Positions 1-9,803 are shown, numbered from the stretch's first letter. The stretch is DNA of 64,000 nucleotides from Streptomyces canus (GCF_030815415.1 NZ_JAUSWW010000001.1:4216001-4280000); one strand, 5' to 3'. Program-made: numbers and translations. Notes: generated by a model not told the origin, from the letters alone.

Positions 1-1533
1 CTTGTAGTAGAAGATCTGCATCTCGCGGGGGCGGGGGTTCTGGCTGTCGTCGGTGATGTACGTGATCGTGTTCTTGGCGGCCTGTTTCCCCTGGTACGTG
101 ACCGCGTCATCGGTGTCCGTCTCAGGGTTCTCCGGCATGCCGAGCTCGTACTCGCCGTTCTCCTTGAACTTCTTGTCGTCCTCGTACATCTCCGCGGCCG
201 CCGAGCCCGCGATGGTGTTGTTCGAGTCCTCGGCCTTCCTGTCGAGCCTCAGCCCGATCCAGATGCTGCCGCTGTAGTCGGTGTACGTGACCCAGTGCGC
301 CTCGTCCGTCTTCCGGTCGGGCACGTCCTCCTGGTACGCGTGGGGCACCGCCAGCGTCGCGGCGACGTCCTTCACCTTCTTCGTCGTCCAGCCGTCCGGC
401 AGCGGCCCGGCGAACGGGTCCGCGATCACCAGATACGCCGCCACCGCGGCCGCGACGACCGCGGCACCGAGCCCGATCAGCGACTTGCGGCCCAGCCGCA
501 CACCGCCCTTCGGAGCGCCCTCCGCGAGCTGCACGACCTGCGTCGGCGCCGGAGCGGGCGGACGGGCGGCCGTCTCCAGCAGCGCCCGCACCTGGGCCGC
601 GTTCGGGCGACGCGCGGGGTCCTTCTGGAGCAGGCCGGTGATGACGTCGGCCAGCGGACCGGAGGCGGAGGCCGGAACGGCGGGCGTGGCGTTGAGGACC
701 GACTGGAGCGTGGCCGGCGTGTTGCTGCGGCGGAACGGCGAGACGCCCTCGGTGGCCGCGTACAGGACGACACCGAGCGACCACAGGTCCGACGCCGGTC
801 CCGGCCGCTGCCCCAGCACCCGCTCCGGCGCGATGTACTCGGGCGAGCCGACGAAGCCGCCGGTGTCGGTCAGATTGGTCTCGCCCTCGATCTGGGCGAT
901 GCCGAAGTCGGTGAGGACGACGCGGTCATGGCGGCCGAGCAGCACGTTGTCCGGCTTGACGTCCCGGTGCAGGATGCCCGCCGCGTGCGCGGCCTCCAGC
1001 GCGCCGAGCACCTCCAGGCCGATTCGCGCCGCTTCCCTCGCCCCGAGGGTGCCCTCCTGCAACGCGTCGCCCAGCGAACGGCCGTGCACCAGCTCCATGA
1101 CGATCCACGGCTGGCCGTCGACGACGGCGACGTCGTGCACGTTCACAACGGCTGGATGGTCGAGCCGGGCCGCGGCACGCGCCTCGCGGCGCATGCGTTC
1201 GAACGCGTTGGCGCGTTCGCGCTCGGGAAGATGGTCGGGTACGCGGGGCTCCTTGACGGCGACCTCGCGGTCCACCGTCTCGTCCTTGGCGCGCCAGACC
1301 GTACCCATGCCGCCGTGCCCGAGCTTGGCGAGCAGACGGTAACGACCACCGATCAACCGGCCGGTACCCGGCTCCGGTTCAGGCGCGGAGGGTGCCGTCT
1401 GGTGCGGTACGACCTGGGTGGGCGCCGCGTACGGGTTGTCCGGGTGCGGCACGGCCGCGGGCGGGTTCGGCGGTTGCAGACCAAAACTCGTTGGCTCGTC
1501 GGACCCGTAAGGGGCTCCCCCGTTGTTGCTCAT
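1..1533 (-). CDS. Transmembrane Ser/Thr protein kinase, 3' end cut by the window
   Basis: Membrane-bound eukaryotic-type Ser/Thr kinase. With ATG at 1533 the protein begins MSNNGGAPYG, has a Pro-rich leader to about residue 60, then the kinase domain: glycine loop LGHGGMG at about 71-77, ATP lysine K94 in VAVKE, catalytic HRD at 189-191, DFG at 209-211 and an APE motif near 235. A membrane span lies at about 352-370 and some 140 extracellular residues follow before the window edge, so the C-terminus is missing. An in-frame ATG at 1545 is an alternative start; neither has a strong ribosome site. All catalytic residues are present, so it should be active. It is the last of five kinase genes on this strand. 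No PASTA repeats are seen; the ligand is unknown. Confidence 0.93.
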   Translation of the reverse strand, partial: MSNNGGAPYGSDEPTSFGLQPPNPPAAVPHPDNPYAAPTQVVPHQTAPSAPEPEPGTGRLIGGRYRLLAKLGHGGMGTVWRAKDETVDREVAVKEPRVPDHLPERERANAFERMRREARAAARLDHPAVVNVHDVAVVDGQPWIVMELVHGRSLGDALQEGTLGAREAARIGLEVLGALEAAHAAGILHRDVKPDNVLLGRHDRVVLTDFGIAQIEGETNLTDTGGFVGSPEYIAPERVLGQRPGPASDLWSLGVVLYAATEGVSPFRRSNTPATLQSVLNATPAVPASASGPLADVITGLLQKDPARRPNAAQVRALLETAARPPAPAPTQVVQLAEGAPKGGVRLGRKSLIGLGAAVVAAAVAAYLVIADPFAGPLPDGWTTKKVKDVAATLAVPHAYQEDVPDRKTDEAHWVTYTDYSGSIWIGLRLDRKAEDSNNTIAGSAAAEMYEDDKKFKENGEYELGMPENPETDTDDAVTYQGKQAAKNTITYITDDSQNPRPREMQIFYYK

Positions 1534-1614
1534 GGGTCCGTTCATATCGCGCCAGCAGCGTCCGAATCCACTCAGAGGGCGTCGCGGTCACAGACCCGTG
1601 ACTCGGGAGGTCGC

Positions 1615-2715
1615 TTATCTCCCTTTTAGGTGAGCTCGCTGTGGGCTCTCGGACTCGGAGCCGGTCCGCGAGAAGGAAGGTTTCGGCACCGAGGGACTTT
1701 CGCTGGCGGAGACACTGACGGACGGGGGCGAAGGTGACGGTGTGGGCCCGTCCCCGCCTCCCTCCTGATGCATGATCAGCGCCGCCCCCGACACCCCCGC
1801 CCCCGCCATCGCGGCGACCAGCACCACGGCGGTCAGCACACCCCGCAGGGAACGCCGCTCGGAGACGGGCAGGCGCCCTGTCTCCAGGAAGGCCCGCAGC
1901 ATCCGCTCGGCCGACTCCGCGTCCAGCCGCCGTGCCGGATCGCGCTCCAGCAGCCCTCGTACGACGGGCAGGATCGGCGCGGCCTGCGCGGGCGGCCGTA
2001 TCTCAGCGGCGAGGACCGCGTGCAGGACACCGCTCAACGAGTCGCGCCGGAACGGCGATTCACCGCTCACCGCCGTGCACAGCAGCGCCCCCAGCGACCA
2101 CAGGTCGGACGCGGGCCCGGTCCCCGTCCCGGTCATCCGCTCCGGCGCGGTGTACTCGGGCGAGCCGACGAAGGACCCGGTCTCGGTGAGCGTGGTGGCG
2201 CCCGCGACCTGCGCGACGCCGAAGTCGGTGAGGACGACCCGGCCGGTGCCGGCCTCCATCAGGACGTTCGCGGGCTTGATGTCCCGGTGCAGGACCCCGG
2301 CCGCGTGCGCCGCGCGCAACGCGCCGAGCAGATCGACGCCGATCCGGGCGGCCTCGGCGGGCACCACCGGCCCGTGCCCGGCGATCCGGTCGGCGAGGGA
2401 GCCGCCGTCGATCAATTCCATGACGAGATAGGGCCGTTCGTCCTGCTCGACGATGTCATGGACGACGATGATGTGCGGATGCCTGAGCTGTGCGACGGCC
2501 CGCGCCTCGCGCAGGGTCCGCTCGCGCTGCCACCGGGCCTCGGCCTCGGACAGCGTCTCGTCGAGGGAGATCTCCTTGACCGCCACCCGCCGCCCGAGCA
2601 GCAGATCGGTCGCCCGCCACACGACACCCATGCCGCCCCGCCCGAGCCTGACCTCCAGGCGATAACGGCCCGCTATGACACGGAAGTTGTCTCCCGGGGT
2701 CCCCATGCGCCCCAT
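1615..2715 (-). CDS. Transmembrane Ser/Thr protein kinase with short outer tail
   Basis: A 366-residue eukaryotic-type kinase. The glycine loop LGRGGMG is at about 24-30, lysine K47 in VAVKE, catalytic HRD at 143-145, DFG at 164-166 and APE near 190, so the enzyme looks competent. One membrane span is at about 293-315. The outside part is only about 50 residues, rich in Ser and Pro, with no sensor domain, unlike its neighbours. An in-frame ATG at 2706 is an alternative start. It is separated by 48 bases from the next kinase upstream (2764-4407) and by 81 from the one downstream, so the cluster may be partly co-transcribed. By position it matches one of the clustered kinases (pkaH/pkaI/pkaJ group) of S. 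coelicolor; exact orthology is inferred only. Confidence 0.93.
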   Translation of the reverse strand: MGRMGTPGDNFRVIAGRYRLEVRLGRGGMGVVWRATDLLLGRRVAVKEISLDETLSEAEARWQRERTLREARAVAQLRHPHIIVVHDIVEQDERPYLVMELIDGGSLADRIAGHGPVVPAEAARIGVDLLGALRAAHAAGVLHRDIKPANVLMEAGTGRVVLTDFGVAQVAGATTLTETGSFVGSPEYTAPERMTGTGTGPASDLWSLGALLCTAVSGESPFRRDSLSGVLHAVLAAEIRPPAQAAPILPVVRGLLERDPARRLDAESAERMLRAFLETGRLPVSERRSLRGVLTAVVLVAAMAGAGVSGAALIMHQEGGGDGPTPSPSPPSVSVSASESPSVPKPSFSRTGSESESPQRAHLKGR

Positions 2716-2763
2716 GATGCCGCGCCGGACGGATCCCCTCCGGGGTGCTGACCGGCCAAGTTG

Positions 2764-4407
2764 TCAGGAGGTTTTCGGCTGAAAGCTCCGCAGCATCCAC
2801 GTGAACTGCCGGCTCGTGGTGGCCCAGTCGGCGGCCGGCGAGGAAGCGTAGATCGCGTACTCGGTTCCGTCACGGTCCATGTACCCGACGTCGATCGCGC
2901 GGTACGGCCCCGGGAAGTAGTGCGGCGCGTCCTTGGCCTGCGCGGTCCATGCGTACTCCCAGCGGGCGCCCGGCTGGTCACGGAAGAGCTCCTGCTTGAG
3001 AGTCAACTGCTCGTAGTCCCCGAACCGCCGCGCGAGCTGATCGCTGAGCTCGCTCATGTGGTCGTACGAGCTACTGAAGTCCGGCGCGATGTCGACAGCG
3101 ACCCGCACGAGGTGCTTGCCGCCGTCGGGCGAGTAGTCGACCTGCTGGAGGCCGTCCTGGTCGATGGAGACGGACCGCTGCCACCCCTTGGGCAGGGAGA
3201 TGCTGAACCCCACCGGGTCGTTGCGCCGCTCCCATCCCGCGGGAACCTCCCCGGGGCCGCCCTCCTCGCTCGGTGTGGCGTCGGCACTGGTGCCGGTACT
3301 CGGAGTCGGCAAGGCAGCGGCGGAGGTGCCGGGGCTCCCCGCACCGAACTGCTGCAACGCGACCGCCACACCCCCGCCGACGATCGCCGCGAGGGCGACG
3401 ACCAGGGAAAACGTACGCAGGCGGTGTCGCTTCGGCGGGGCGGGCACGGGTGCGGGACCGATCGTCACCGGCGGATACGGCGTGGCGGCGACCGTCTGCG
3501 GGCGGGTACCGGTGCCGATCCCCGTCCCGGAGGTGTCGTACCCCGGCTGCCCCGTCGGCGCGTACGACTGCGCCGCACCCGGCACTCGCCCCTCCGCCGC
3601 CTCGGCGAGCATCCGCTCGGCCTCCGCGGCGCTGGGCCGCTCGGCCGGATCCTTGCGCAGCAGCGCGGCGAGGACGGGCCCCAGCACACCGGCGTTGACC
3701 GGCTCGGCGGGCTGCTCCTCGACGACGGCCTGCATCGTGCCGATCGGCGAGGTGCGGCGGAACGGTGACCGGCCCTCCACCGCCGTGTACAGCGTCGCGC
3801 CGAGCGCCCACAGGTCGGAGGCCGGGCCCGGATCATGGCCACGGACCCGCTCGGGGGCGAGATAGTCGACGGAGCCGACGACCTCTCCGGTGCGGGTGAT
3901 CGTCGTATCGCCCTCGATCTGCGCGATACCGAAGTCGGTCAGCAGGACGCGCCCGTCATGGGAGAGGAGGACATTGCCGGGCTTCACATCGCGGTGCAAC
4001 ACCCCGGCGGAGTGCGCGGCGCGCAGCGCACGCAGCACCCACAGTCCGATCCGCGCGGTCTCGGCCGGCTCGATACGCCCCTGCGCCTTGACGGCGTCGG
4101 CCAGCGAACGCCCCTCGATCAGCTCCATCACGATCCACGGGCGGGCGTCATGATCGAGCACGTCGTGCACGGTGACGACGGCGGAGTGGTTGATCCGGGC
4201 GGCCGCGCGGGCCTCGGCGCGGGTGCGATGGAGCAGCCGCTCCTGGTCGCTCTCGGACACGTACAGGGCAGCGGTCAGCTCTTTGATGGCGACGGCCCGG
4301 TGCAGCACCTCGTCATGCGCACGCCACACACGGCCCATACCGCCGCTGCCGATGGTGTCGGCAAGCCGGTAACGACCCGCGAGAAGCAGGCCCTGCATCT
4401 GATTCAC
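2764..4407 (-). CDS. Transmembrane Ser/Thr protein kinase
   Basis: A 547-residue kinase. The start chosen is GTG at 4407 (VNQMQGLLLAGRYRL), a few bases after a GGGG ribosome site; ATG at 4398 is in frame. Upstream codons to 4524 are open but do not look coding. Motifs seen are IGSGGMG at about 19-25, lysine K42, HRD at 138-140 and DFG at 158-160, so it should be active. A Pro/Thr-rich linker (about 270-330) leads to a membrane span at 333-352 and an extracellular domain of about 190 residues starting near GWERRNDPVGFSISLPKGW. That GFSISLPKGW type of fold recurs in the kinase at 7412-9493, which suggests related outer domains within the cluster. Confidence 0.93.
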   Translation of the reverse strand: MNQMQGLLLAGRYRLADTIGSGGMGRVWRAHDEVLHRAVAIKELTAALYVSESDQERLLHRTRAEARAAARINHSAVVTVHDVLDHDARPWIVMELIEGRSLADAVKAQGRIEPAETARIGLWVLRALRAAHSAGVLHRDVKPGNVLLSHDGRVLLTDFGIAQIEGDTTITRTGEVVGSVDYLAPERVRGHDPGPASDLWALGATLYTAVEGRSPFRRTSPIGTMQAVVEEQPAEPVNAGVLGPVLAALLRKDPAERPSAAEAERMLAEAAEGRVPGAAQSYAPTGQPGYDTSGTGIGTGTRPQTVAATPYPPVTIGPAPVPAPPKRHRLRTFSLVVALAAIVGGGVAVALQQFGAGSPGTSAAALPTPSTGTSADATPSEEGGPGEVPAGWERRNDPVGFSISLPKGWQRSVSIDQDGLQQVDYSPDGGKHLVRVAVDIAPDFSSSYDHMSELSDQLARRFGDYEQLTLKQELFRDQPGARWEYAWTAQAKDAPHYFPGPYRAIDVGYMDRDGTEYAIYASSPAADWATTSRQFTWMLRSFQPKTS

Positions 4408-4551
4408 GTTGCCCCGCAATGTTCTTGACAGGGTCAGATTAGGGACCGGGCGGGGTGCGGGGAACCACGGGGGTGCCAAGGTTTCGCGGTTGTGACAGTT
4501 GTCGCTTTCGACGACCGGAAGCAACCGTCACCCGGCGTGACCGGGCTCAGT

Positions 4552-7248
4552 TCAGCCGGTGATCTCGTACGTCGCCGACGCCTGCTCGAACAGCCGCGTC
4601 ACCTCGTCCCGTTCCGCCTCCGGCCCGCGCACCTGCAGCACGTGGTACTTCCCGTCGACGAGCATCGCGAGATTGCGCACGAACAGCTCGCGCCCCGCGT
4701 CGTCGGTCCAGGTGAACTGCCCCTCGGCCATGGTCTGCCCGCCCACCTGGATCGTCCTCAGCCCGCTCGCGCTGGCCCAGCTGGAGTCGCGGTACGGCTG
4801 GAGCTCGCGCTCGTCCTCCCGCTGGTACGCCATGGGGTCCTCGCCGTACTCGTCGGCGCTGTCCCTTCCGGGTACGACGATCAGGTCGAAGTCGCCGTGC
4901 GCGTACACGACCTGACCGCGGCCGTTCTTGGGCGTGTGGTCCCAGCCGCTCGCGACCGCGACACGGAAACCGGCGGAGTCCGTACGCAGGGTGAAGCCGT
5001 CGGCGACGTCCGGGCTGGTGGTCTGCGGCTCCACGGACTCGGAAGGGCTGGCCTTCGGGGAGTTCTGGTCGGGCCGCGGCTCACTGCTGGCGGGCGCCTC
5101 GCTGACCTCGCCGGCCGAACCGGTCCGGTCGGTGTCGCCCGCGCCGCCCGTCGAGTCGGCGGCCTTGGGCATGAACAGCACGGCGTACGCGATCACCGCG
5201 GCCATCAGCAGCAGCACCAGCAGAAGCAACGTACGCCCGAGCCGGCGCGGCGAACGCTGCACCTCCTGCCTGCCCTGCTTGGCCCGCTTGTGCCGTCCGT
5301 GCGCACTGGTCGCGGGCAGCCGGGCGCGCCGTCGGCGCACCAGCTCGCCCCGCCGTCGTACGACGGGCAGCCGGGTGGAGTCGAGGGGCGGCGCGGCGAC
5401 GACATGCGCGCCCGCTTCGGGCTCGGGCGCGGACCGCACCAGCGACCGCAGCCAGCCCCGCAGCTCCTCGAAGTCGAGCCGCTCGGTGGGGTCCTGGCGC
5501 AGCAGCGACTCCACGACCGGCCGCAGCGGCCCGCACTCCTCGGCGAAGGCGGGCGGCTCGGCGCACACCATCTGCACCAGCTCGGCCGTCGACTCCTCCG
5601 GGTAGGGCGCGTGCCCCTGCACGGCCCTGAAGAGCAGCGCGCCGAGCGCCCACAGGTCGGTGGCGGGCCCGATCGGCGCGGCCAACTGCCAGTTCTCGTG
5701 CACCGGCCCGGCCTGCTCCGGCGCCCATCGCTCGGTCACCGGTCCGACCACGGCCATCCTGGCCTGCCGTGCCCGCTCGGCGGCGAGCGCGGTGGCGGGG
5801 CCGCGGGGAGCGGGGGCCGCGGCGGCGAGCTCGTCCCAACGGCCGGGGGTGGGCGCGGGATCGGGCCCGCCGGGCGGAAGGGCGGCGCTACGTCCATGCC
5901 CTGCCGCCGGCACCGCCGTGCCCGCGGCTCCACCACGCGGCACCGCTCCCTGCCAGTCGGCGCGCACACCGTACGGATCGGCTATCTGCCCCTGGGACGT
6001 GGCGCCGGAACGGAGGTGATCGCCCCGGCCGGGCTGCACCACACCGCCGGGGGGAGCGGAACCCGGCGGATACGCAACCCCGTGGCCAGGCCCGTACGCC
6101 GACTGCCCCTCGGCGCCCGGCGGAAGCTCGACGCCGTTGCCCATCGGGTACGGCGCCTGCAGCCCACCGCTGCCCGAGTCGTACGGCGATGTCGGCCCCC
6201 CGCCCGTCGTCGCGGGGCCGCCCTCGGGCACCGGCCGGGCTCCGGGCAGGGCCGTGCGGCCGCTCTGCTGGGCCTCCTGGACCCGGGCGGCGGCCCGGGC
6301 GCCCGCGCGATACGCGGCGATCGCCCCGGCGCGCGCGGCCCGGACGTCCCCGCCGGTCTCCACGGCCCTGCGCTCGATCGCGGCCGACGGCGTACCCGTT
6401 CCGTTCACCGCGTCCGCGCCGAGCCCCGGCAGCCCACCGGCCTCCCGCGCCTCGATGGCGGCCCGCCGCGCGGCCTCCGGGTCGACGGCACTCGCCTCGG
6501 CGGCGGCACCGCCGAGACCGGTCGCCCCACCGCTCACGGGACCGCCGGCACCACCCGGCCCACCGAAAGTCCCCGGGACACCCGCCCCGCTCCGGTCACC
6601 GACCTCCCGGTCGCCCTCCACGGCCGGCACCGGGTCGTACCCGCACAGTGCCTCCTCCGCCGCCCCGACCGCGAGGCCGGTCAGCATCACCCGGCCGTCG
6701 TCGCAGACCAGGACCGTGCGGGCGGTGATGTTCCGGTGCACCCAGCCGTGCGCGTGCAGCACCCGCAGGGCCATGAGGACGTCGGAGGCGACCTCGGCCG
6801 CCCGGTACGGCGTCAGCGGCTTCTCCACCAGCAGCGCCGCCAGTGACCGCGCGGCCACCAACTCGCTCACGATCCACAGCGACCCGCCCTCGGCGAACAC
6901 GTCGAAGACCTGGTCGAGCCGTGGATGGTCGGGTATCGAGGCCGCGGCCTGCGCCGCCTCCACGGCCCGCCGCACGGCCGGGTCGGCAGGGCGCCGGGTA
7001 CTCGCACGCGCCGAGGGCGACCGCCGAACTCCCCTGTCCCGCGGGTCCCTTGCGGTGAAGCCGTCGGGCAGCCCCTCCGCGTCGAGCACCTCCGCCTCGA
7101 CGACCTCGGGCAACGGCACCTGCCGGACGAGGACTTCCTGACCGCTGTAGGTGTCGAAGGCCCGGGTCTCGGTCAGTTCGTACTCGTCGGAGGGCGGCAG
7201 CGGCAGGCGGTAGCGGTCGGCGAGTACCCGTCCCGCATAGTCGTCCAC
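4552..7248 (-). CDS. Transmembrane pseudokinase with a 300-residue insertion
   Basis: An 898-residue protein with a kinase fold that has lost its catalytic signature. Start GTG at 7248 follows GGGGGAGG at good spacing. There is no glycine loop after DRYRLPLPP; the ATP lysine position reads VLVRQV; the catalytic HRD is HRN (171-173); DFG is replaced by LTG (189-191). Residues about 200-500, where the activation loop should be, are a Gly/Ala/Pro-rich low-complexity insertion. The C-lobe then resumes with WAPEQ (about 508-512) and DLWALG (531-536). A basic stretch and a membrane span (about 673-693) precede some 200 extracellular residues. It probably works as a scaffold or regulator for the neighbouring active kinases; this is inference. 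Confidence 0.9.
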   Translation of the reverse strand: MDDYAGRVLADRYRLPLPPSDEYELTETRAFDTYSGQEVLVRQVPLPEVVEAEVLDAEGLPDGFTARDPRDRGVRRSPSARASTRRPADPAVRRAVEAAQAAASIPDHPRLDQVFDVFAEGGSLWIVSELVAARSLAALLVEKPLTPYRAAEVASDVLMALRVLHAHGWVHRNITARTVLVCDDGRVMLTGLAVGAAEEALCGYDPVPAVEGDREVGDRSGAGVPGTFGGPGGAGGPVSGGATGLGGAAAEASAVDPEAARRAAIEAREAGGLPGLGADAVNGTGTPSAAIERRAVETGGDVRAARAGAIAAYRAGARAAARVQEAQQSGRTALPGARPVPEGGPATTGGGPTSPYDSGSGGLQAPYPMGNGVELPPGAEGQSAYGPGHGVAYPPGSAPPGGVVQPGRGDHLRSGATSQGQIADPYGVRADWQGAVPRGGAAGTAVPAAGHGRSAALPPGGPDPAPTPGRWDELAAAAPAPRGPATALAAERARQARMAVVGPVTERWAPEQAGPVHENWQLAAPIGPATDLWALGALLFRAVQGHAPYPEESTAELVQMVCAEPPAFAEECGPLRPVVESLLRQDPTERLDFEELRGWLRSLVRSAPEPEAGAHVVAAPPLDSTRLPVVRRRGELVRRRRARLPATSAHGRHKRAKQGRQEVQRSPRRLGRTLLLLVLLLMAAVIAYAVLFMPKAADSTGGAGDTDRTGSAGEVSEAPASSEPRPDQNSPKASPSESVEPQTTSPDVADGFTLRTDSAGFRVAVASGWDHTPKNGRGQVVYAHGDFDLIVVPGRDSADEYGEDPMAYQREDERELQPYRDSSWASASGLRTIQVGGQTMAEGQFTWTDDAGRELFVRNLAMLVDGKYHVLQVRGPEAERDEVTRLFEQASATYEITG

Positions 7249-7411
7249 GTGGCCTCCCCCGGCACTCCGGATCGGTCAATTCCGTTCGCCCCGCGTGCCG
7301 TTCCGCCCATAGTTGGATGCGTACGGTCCGCAAGCCTTCACGATACGTGCCGGAGGCAACCCGCAAAGAGGGGATGCCAGATCTCACGCCTCAAACGCGG
7401 GTCGGGTCACT

Positions 7412-9493
7412 TCACGATTTCGGTTCGAATGTCTGCGCGAGGGTCTGCCAGGTGTCCTTGCGCAGCTCACTGCCCCAATTGGCCGCTTTCGCCGTGTACA
7501 TCAGCGCATATCCGAGATGGTCGTTGACGACGAACCCCCGGTCGATCGTCCGGTACTTCGTCCCGCCCTCGACATAGGTGAACTCCCAGTCGGCCGCGAG
7601 CCAGCCCCGGTAGTTCACCTTCGCTATGCGGACCCGGTCGTACTGGGAACGCGTCATGTACCGCTCCTGGCTCTTCCAGTCCGCCACCGGGTCACCCTTC
7701 GGCGTGGACGTCCAGGCCACCAACAGCTTCTGCCCGTCAGGCCCGGTGAAACGATCCCCCGCCGAGGCCGACGTCTGGAACTTCCACCCCTTGGGCAGCC
7801 CGATCGAGTACCCCTGACCGCCCTTGTACGTCGTCTCCGCCGCGCTGTCGCCGTCGACGGAACCCCCGGCCTCGCTACCGCCGGTCGCGGTCGCGCTGCT
7901 GCTCGGCGTCTTCTCCGCCGCCGCGCCGGACCCCGCGGACTCGGTCGCCTTGCTGTCCGTCTGGGCGCCGCCGCTCTCGTCCTCCTTGGTGGAGGGACTC
8001 GGGCTCGCGCTGGCGGAGGCCTTGGCGCCGCCGCCCGCCGAACTCCTGGAGGAGTCGCCGTCACCGTTCAGCACGACGGCCAGCACGACCGCGACCACAG
8101 CGAGCACCACGACCACCGCGATGATCACCAGCGTCCGCTTCGGCACCACATCGGTGAGCGGCGCCCTCGGCACGGGCCGCGGCGGCAGATCCGGCGGCGT
8201 CATCACGGGCCAGCCCGAACTCCGCCCGCCACCGGCCGCGTTGCCCCCGGCTCCCGAGCCGGCACCAGCACCAGTGGCACCGGCACCGGCACCGGAGCCG
8301 CCCACGCTGCCGGACCCCGAGACAGCCGTCCCGGACGAAGAAGTCGGCTTCGCCTGCGCACCCGTCCCAGCAGTGCCCGGCCCCGAAGCCGCCGCACCAC
8401 CCGACGAGCCCGAAGTACCGGACGAGCCCGAAGTACCGGACGAGCCCGAAGTGCCCGTCCCGCTGCCGGACTTGGCCCGAGCCGCAGCCGCTGTACCGGC
8501 CGCTCCCGCAGCCACGGCCGCCTTGCGCACGGAACGGAACGCCCCGCGCAACCGCTCCCCGCCCTCACCCCGGTCGGGCTGCGGAGGCAACGGCACGACC
8601 TTCGTCGCGTCCGGCGCCGGCTCCGGCTCCGCCTTGGGCTCGGGCGCGTGGATCACCGCGTTGAGCATCACGCGCGCACCGGTGTCGTCGAGCCGCTTCT
8701 CGGGATCCTTGGTGAGCAGCCCGTATATGACGTCCTTCAGCGGACCCGCGTTCTTCGGCTCCTCCAGCGGCTCGGTCATCACCGCGGTCAGAGTGGCGAT
8801 CGCCGAGCCCTTGTCGTACGGCGGCACCCCCTCGACCGACGCGTACAACAACCCGCCCAGCGACCACAGGTCAGCGGCCGGACCCGGCTTGTGCCCGCGG
8901 GCGCGCTCCGGGGAGATGTAGGATGGGGCGCCGACCAGCATGCCGGTCGAGGTGATCGACGGGTCGCCCTCCACCTGGGCGATGCCGAAGTCGGTGAGCA
9001 CGACCCGGCCGTCCTCGGAGATCAGCACGTTGGACGGCTTCACGTCCCGGTGCAGGATGCCCTGACGGTGCGCCGAACGCAGCACGTCGAGCACCGCGAG
9101 CCCGACCTCCGCCGCGCGCTTCGGCTCCAGCAAGCCGTCCTCCCGGATGGCTTCGGCGAGCGACTTGCCCTCGACGAGCTCCATCACGATCCACGGCCGG
9201 TCGTCCTCCTCGACCACGTCGAAGACGGTCACCGCGCTGTTGTTCCGGATCCGCGCGATCGCCTTGGCCTCACGCAACGTCCGCGTGATCAGCCGCCGCT
9301 TCTCCTCCTCGTCGATATTGGAGGGGAACCTCAGCTCCTTCACCGCGACGATCCGACCCAGGGTCTCGTCCTCGGCACGCCACACCGTGCCCATGCCGCC
9401 GCGGCCGAGCACTGCTCCCAACCGGTACCGCCCGGCGAGGAGACGTTCGCTCTTGCCCTGACGGGATGCCCCCGCCCGCTCCGCCTCCGACAT
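7412..9493 (-). CDS. Transmembrane Ser/Thr protein kinase with GTSGSS repeat linker
   Basis: A 693-residue kinase starting at ATG 9493, preceded by GAGGGGAC at proper spacing; open frame further upstream to 9976 is not coding. Glycine loop LGRGGMG at 29-35, lysine K52, HRD 148-150, DFG 168-170 and an SPE in place of APE near 195. After the kinase domain comes a Gly/Ser/Ala-rich linker (about 325-430) that includes three GTSGSS units, then a membrane span at 454-475, a Ser/Ala-rich stretch and an extracellular domain of about 150 residues beginning YSIGLPKGW. First gene of the five-kinase cluster in transcription order. The ligand of the outer domain is unknown. Confidence 0.93.
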   Translation of the reverse strand: MSEAERAGASRQGKSERLLAGRYRLGAVLGRGGMGTVWRAEDETLGRIVAVKELRFPSNIDEEEKRRLITRTLREAKAIARIRNNSAVTVFDVVEEDDRPWIVMELVEGKSLAEAIREDGLLEPKRAAEVGLAVLDVLRSAHRQGILHRDVKPSNVLISEDGRVVLTDFGIAQVEGDPSITSTGMLVGAPSYISPERARGHKPGPAADLWSLGGLLYASVEGVPPYDKGSAIATLTAVMTEPLEEPKNAGPLKDVIYGLLTKDPEKRLDDTGARVMLNAVIHAPEPKAEPEPAPDATKVVPLPPQPDRGEGGERLRGAFRSVRKAAVAAGAAGTAAAARAKSGSGTGTSGSSGTSGSSGTSGSSGGAAASGPGTAGTGAQAKPTSSSGTAVSGSGSVGGSGAGAGATGAGAGSGAGGNAAGGGRSSGWPVMTPPDLPPRPVPRAPLTDVVPKRTLVIIAVVVVLAVVAVVLAVVLNGDGDSSRSSAGGGAKASASASPSPSTKEDESGGAQTDSKATESAGSGAAAEKTPSSSATATGGSEAGGSVDGDSAAETTYKGGQGYSIGLPKGWKFQTSASAGDRFTGPDGQKLLVAWTSTPKGDPVADWKSQERYMTRSQYDRVRIAKVNYRGWLAADWEFTYVEGGTKYRTIDRGFVVNDHLGYALMYTAKAANWGSELRKDTWQTLAQTFEPKS
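8403..8456 (-). repeat. Three tandem 18-bp units inside a kinase gene
   Basis: On the plus strand the unit GACGAGCCCGAAGTACCG occurs at 8403-8420 and 8421-8438 exactly, and at 8439-8456 with two changes. Read on the minus strand it encodes GTSGSS repeats in the linker before the membrane span. A slippage-prone coding repeat; copy number may vary between strains. Confidence 0.9.
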
Positions 9494-9803
9494 GCGTCCC
9501 CTCATACAACCCGCCCTGACAGAGCCTCCATTGTCCCTCACCCGACAAGTGCCCGACGCCCAGGGTGCCTCTGCGGACCAGCCGCCCGCCATGAGGACCG
9601 AACGCCCGCACCCCCATGAACACGGCGCGCCACGGACCCTCACACCAGGGTGACGAACACACGCCCCGCCCCACGAAGCCCGCCCCACCCGAAGACCGCC
9701 GGAAGACCGAATTCCGCCACCCTGCATGATGGGCGCCACACCAGGAACCGCCGCAACCGCCGCAGGACCCCGATCGCCGCACGAGGAACCAGGAGGGACC
9801 ACG
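9494..9803. other. 310-base divergent intergenic region
   Basis: Lies between the start of the kinase at 9493 (minus) and the start of the serine hydrolase at 9804 (plus), so it must hold promoters for both. Apart from the two ribosome sites (GAGGGGAC before 9493 on the minus strand, AGGAGG at 9791-9796 on the plus strand) I see no clear promoter boxes, repeats or small gene. Confidence 0.6.

Noticed and set aside
4492..6846. Long open frame on the plus strand opposite the pseudokinase
   Set aside because: High G+C produces long antisense frames; its composition is Arg/Gly/Pro-rich, it has no domain, and the minus-strand gene has a good start and ribosome site.
8403..8456. Possible CRISPR-like array
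   Set aside because: The units are directly tandem with no spacers and encode GTSGSS in a kinase linker.
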